Source: Augochlora pura (Eukaryota; Arthropoda; Insecta; Hymenoptera; Halictidae). Taken from it: 64,000 nt of DNA. The stretch covers positions 19,400,190-19,464,189 of the forward strand of contig NC_135782.1 of NCBI RefSeq assembly GCF_028453695.1, given 5' to 3'. Both the position numbers and the translations under genes were made by a program. Shown piece by piece: positions 61,104-64,000 of the stretch. Each line of letters starts with the position of its first letter. Position 1 is the stretch's first letter. Below the pieces are notes generated by a model. The model had not been told where the DNA came from and made no database searches. It saw nothing but the letters and a program-made list of their open reading frames with translations.

Positions 61104-61690
61104 CAGACGCTCATGCTGCGCTACAACGATCGGCTGGGGTGGGCGCATCCGCGACTTGCCATAGCGTTGCGAATTAATCACGCGTTGCTTCAGTCAATTG
61201 TTCGAACAGAAATTGAACTTGGCGTTGCGCAACTGATCGCGTTCGAACTTGCAAATCTCCTTAAATTTTTCAAAGTCGATAAAGCAGCTGCTTTTAAGAA
61301 TCAAAATAACTTTTTTGCATTTCTGTTCGTTGTGTTAGCGTTGCGTTTAAATAATCGCGTTGCAAGTAGCTTCACTTTCGTATTTCCAGACGCCTATGCC
61401 GACGCCGCAACAATGGACAGGCCTCTCGCCGTCCCAACGAACAGCTCGGATGGACAAATCGCGATTTTTGTATTAGAGTATTTGTCTTTGAATCAATTTC
61501 AAAGTTAGCGTCGCGTAAACGATCGCGTTGCGGTAGCCGCATTCGTTTTTCAGGGCCCATGCCGCAGCTGCGACGCCCCGCAGTGTGGCATTCGTGATTT
61601 TTTCTTAGAGTCGCGAGCCGAATTACAAATACTAAAGTTCTCGAAATAGTAATTAGCGTTCCGTTTTTAATCGCGTTTATGGAAACGAGA
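61104..61690. repeat. Paired-motif modules, copies 2 to 4 in tandem
   Basis: Three unequal units start at TTTTCAG-ACGCTCATGC (61102), TTTCCAG-ACGCCTATGC (61382) and TTTTTCAG-GGCCCATGC (61547). Copies 2 and 3 contain GCGTTGCG/CGCGTTGC pairs at 61164, 61222, 61338 and 61508; copy 4 has a degenerate pair at 61666. A 131-codon ATG frame (61113-61508) spans copies 2 and 3, with repeated ALR-type peptides from the motif. I read this as repeat DNA, not a proven gene. Confidence 0.65.
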
Positions 61691-61867
61691 TAGTCGGAGG
61701 CACATGACCACCTCGCAGCATAAGACCGTGAAACACCATCTCTGTCTAAAAAAGACAGCGCTACTAGACCTCGGTCTATATCCAGGGAATTTTTATTCTG
61801 CGAGCTGGAACCACCGTCCTGGACGAAGGGGCGCATCCGTCCTGGCGTTACGACGTCCAGGCGGGTG

Positions 61868-61967
61868 NNNNNNNNNNNNNNNNNNNNNNNNNNNNNNNNN
61901 NNNNNNNNNNNNNNNNNNNNNNNNNNNNNNNNNNNNNNNNNNNNNNNNNNNNNNNNNNNNNNNNNNN
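61868..61967. other. Assembly gap, 100 N
   Basis: Exactly 100 unknown bases, the usual placeholder for a gap of unknown size. Frames drawn across it are meaningless. Confidence 0.98.
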
Positions 61968-62070
61968 CCCACCGCTTGACATAACCCTGGAGTCGTCCAT
62001 AACCGACTGACATGACCCAGGAGGCGCCCCCACCGCTTGACATAACCCTGAAGTCGTCTAAAACCGCCTA
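61968..62070. repeat. 61-bp tandem repeat beside the gap
   Basis: CCCACCGCTTGACATAACCC begins at 61968 and again at 62029, a 61-bp period, with CTGGAGTCGTC versus CTGAAGTCGTC and further similarity to about 62066. Such a repeat would explain why assembly stopped here. Confidence 0.8.
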
Positions 62071-62805
62071 AAGCATCTCGGCCATTTGGCTGAGATCATA
62101 GTGTAGTACTCGCCCCTCCCCCCCCCCCCTCCCTCTTAGGTTTCTTCTTATGCGACTTTTATCGCCTTTTTCTCTAACACTATTTACAACTTATATACTA
62201 ATCAAAAATTAGAGAATCGCCAATTTAACGTTCCTGCTTTCCTCAGTTTCCATATCGCATAGTGGAGGTTAGAAATTACTTTTTTATGTTCTTCCGCGCC
62301 AGTGGCGCCGTTTCTCACGCGTCCGATGCGTATATAATACTATTAAAAGCTACCTTAGCGAAAGGTATGTTACGCATAATTACCATGAACAAGAGACAAG
62401 TATACAGGTCTTCGCTGGTCTTAGTTAGTGTTCAAATATCGCGTTAATTTTCGAAGGGAATTCTTCGAGAGCGATACGAAGTTTTTATCGGAGTCAGTTT
62501 TTGCCTGAGAACACTTGGAGTCACGACTCCCGGTCGAAAACAATTCGACTCGGCGACCTACGGGACTCGGCGACCTCGGCAAAAGACGAATAATAACCGA
62601 TACGAAATCGTAATCGGATCGGAACATAAATAACAAAGCAAATTTCACGGCCTTCGTCGAAATTTGCCTAGTAACCAGGTATAGAGAGAGAGGGAATCGG
62701 CAAGTTAGAACGGTAACGCTAACTTCCCGAATATAGCCGATGAACCGTGACGGTGCCCGAAGTTACTTTTCGAGGCACCTCCGCTCGTCGTGCACAATGA
62801 GTTAG
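62071..62805. other. Non-coding stretch, no gene recognised
   Basis: It includes a C12 run (62118-62129) and a short duplication of ACTCGGCGACCT near 62548-62575. No gene is visible. Confidence 0.5.
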
Positions 62806-63100
62806 TGCTGTGAACCTTGGATGAGACACATCGGTTTCCGAGTGCCATCCCTTTCGTGCAACGAAGGAAAAAAGGTTACCAGAAGCTATTATCTGGGAGC
62901 AGCCTAATCCAGCTGTCGGTAAGGTTAAGGAACCACGAACGTACATTCGGTTCGCGTTCCATCTACCGAAAAGCAAAGTAAGTAGTATTCCAAGCTGTGA
63001 CCTGCAACGAGGAACATCGTTTGCAGTCAAGTGCCGTTGTCTTCGTATAAAGAAAGGAAAGAGGCCCACCAGAGACTTTCATCTGGAAGCAGCAAAGATT
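62806..63100 (+). pseudogene. Scrambled reverse transcriptase remnant, two diverged copies
   Basis: Segments at about 62806-62915 and 62990-63095 align by eye with one another (shared CTGTGA, ACATCG, GTGCC, ACCAGA, ATCTGG and AGCAGC in the same order). In one frame the second reads AVVFV, then a TAA at 63048, then RKERGPPETFIW, similar in style to the KTEAVLF...RRR segment at the end of the palm domain in R1-clade reverse transcriptases. Stops and a missing YLGV-type segment show it is broken. Confidence 0.35.
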
Positions 63101-63934
63101 TATGGAAAGCGATCGTAGGTTCAGGCAACACATAGAAATCCTTTGTGAAAGAGCTGCTAAGACAGCAGGGATCATGGCCAGGATCTTGCCCAACCTGAAG
63201 GGAGGAGGTTTCAAGGTCAGATCTTTGTATTATAGAGTCATAGAGTCCATGATGCTATATGGAGCCCCAATATGGGCGAGAGGTACAAACGCGAGCAAAA
63301 GCATCTCGATACTCCATCAGACCCAGAAGAGAGGCTTGGCTAGGATGGCAAGAGAGTATCGCACGAAGCGCTCTGTGTCCTAACGGGACACCCTCCACTC
63401 ATCATCCTTGCCGAAGAGAGGAGGATTTTTGAGAAAATTTGTAATCTGGACAAGGGTGACCCTCATTATGAGAAAGCACTAGCCACTATCAAAAAAGAAG
63501 AGAGAGAAACGACCCTTTCCTTGTGGCAAACAAGATGGGAACGATCACAAAGATGCAGATTTACAGCCGATATGATCCAGGACATCCGATCTTGGCTGAC
63601 ATGGGGCCCGGCAGTCCTGGATTACCATCTTCAGCAGATTCTCACGGGACATGGGTGCTTTGCCGACTTTTTGTATAAAATTGGCAAGCACCCCAACAAA
63701 GAATGTTTTATGTGCAAAACAGCAGAGGACTCGGTGGAACATACCGTATATCAGTGCTACTATTACGATGAAAGGAGGGCAACAAAGGTTAAGGGTCTTA
63801 TTACCTCCATCCTTAAGGAGAAGGAGGAGACCTTAACCCGGATTCAGAGGACAACGAGGGATAACACCCTAAGACGAGGCCCAAGAGGTACAAGAGGACG
63901 AAGAGGGACACAGGCTGACCGTGGCCTTCGTTAA
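63101..63934 (+). pseudogene. R1-clade non-LTR retrotransposon ORF2, C-terminal part, frameshifted
   Basis: The first frame (63102-63383) reads SDRRFRQHIEILCERAAKTA, then MARILPNLKGG, then RVIESMMLYGAPIWA, the conserved thumb-region signature of Jockey/R1-type reverse transcriptases. It stops at TAA (63381-63383). A second frame, open from 63359 to the stop ending at 63934, continues with EALCVLTGHPPLIILAEERR and ends with a zinc-binding motif CX2CX8HX4C (C-F-M-C ... H-T-V-Y-Q-C) and a basic tail. The shift falls beside repeated CGCAC text, suggesting a small deletion. Catalytic palm and endonuclease domains are absent, so this is a dead 5'-truncated copy. The intact protein would reverse-transcribe the element at its target. 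Confidence 0.88.
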
Positions 63935-64000
63935 GCTGTCTAGGGCTCTTTGAGCCACCCACTCACCCTGCAGAAATGCCGAGAGGCGGGTCCGGGGTGA
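63935..64000 (+). mobile_element. Start of the retrotransposon 3' UTR
   Basis: After the ORF2 stop the sequence continues GC-rich to the window edge (AGCCACCCACTCACCCTGCAG, GGCGGGTCCGGGGTGA). No poly-A or target duplication is visible before the window ends. Confidence 0.6.

Noticed and set aside
61113..61508. 131-codon ATG frame across repeat modules
   Set aside because: Its repeated ALR peptides are the DNA motif GCGTTGCG translated. No evidence that it is expressed.
61372..62043. 223-codon minus-strand frame crossing the gap
   Set aside because: It includes about 34 unknown residues from the N run.

Overview
The window looks like insect nuclear DNA, most likely from a hymenopteran (bee, ant or wasp). 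It is CpG-rich, very gene-poor, full of (GA)n microsatellites, and carries piggyBac-type and mariner-type miniature elements and an R1-clade non-LTR retrotransposon. The order-level guess is inference from texture, because no host gene could be identified.

From 1 to about 53.7 kb is non-coding DNA, intergenic or intronic. I found no convincing host protein-coding gene. Long open frames here are mostly by-products of GC-rich and simple-repeat sequence, and many have no ATG start. The stretch holds (GA)n, (GT)n, CCCGG-type pentamer, hexamer and G-rich arrays. It also holds a TTAA-flanked MITE with near-perfect ends (33.8-34.1 kb), smaller TTAA elements at 12.8 and 43.1 kb, a TA-flanked MITE at 11.3 kb, and two AT-rich arrays of quasi-palindromic TTCAATRTTGAA sequence. 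Three weak exon candidates are listed with low confidence at 35.7 (minus), 39.5 and 49.2 kb.

From about 53.7 kb to the end the texture changes to repeat- and transposon-derived DNA, more AT-rich for most of its length. A regular 41/53-bp tandem array whose units carry an AGATGGCGC-type core lies about 370 bp upstream of an intact 232-codon ORF that resembles a truncated Gag-like ORF1. Then come a transposon fragment with paired AAAATGGCGG-type sites, a cluster of perfect or near-perfect hairpins (57.3-61.0 kb), and two blocks of a diverged module (58.8-59.2 and 61.1-61.7 kb). The module carries a paired motif, GCGTTGCG followed by CGCGTTGC, about nine times. A 100-N assembly gap sits beside a 61-bp repeat, and the window closes with the broken 3' end of an R1-clade reverse transcriptase gene.

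The most interesting combination is the promoter-like tandem array upstream of a retained ORF1, together with the hairpin and paired-motif block. Both readings are inference from sequence pattern and need genome-wide copy comparison and transcript data.
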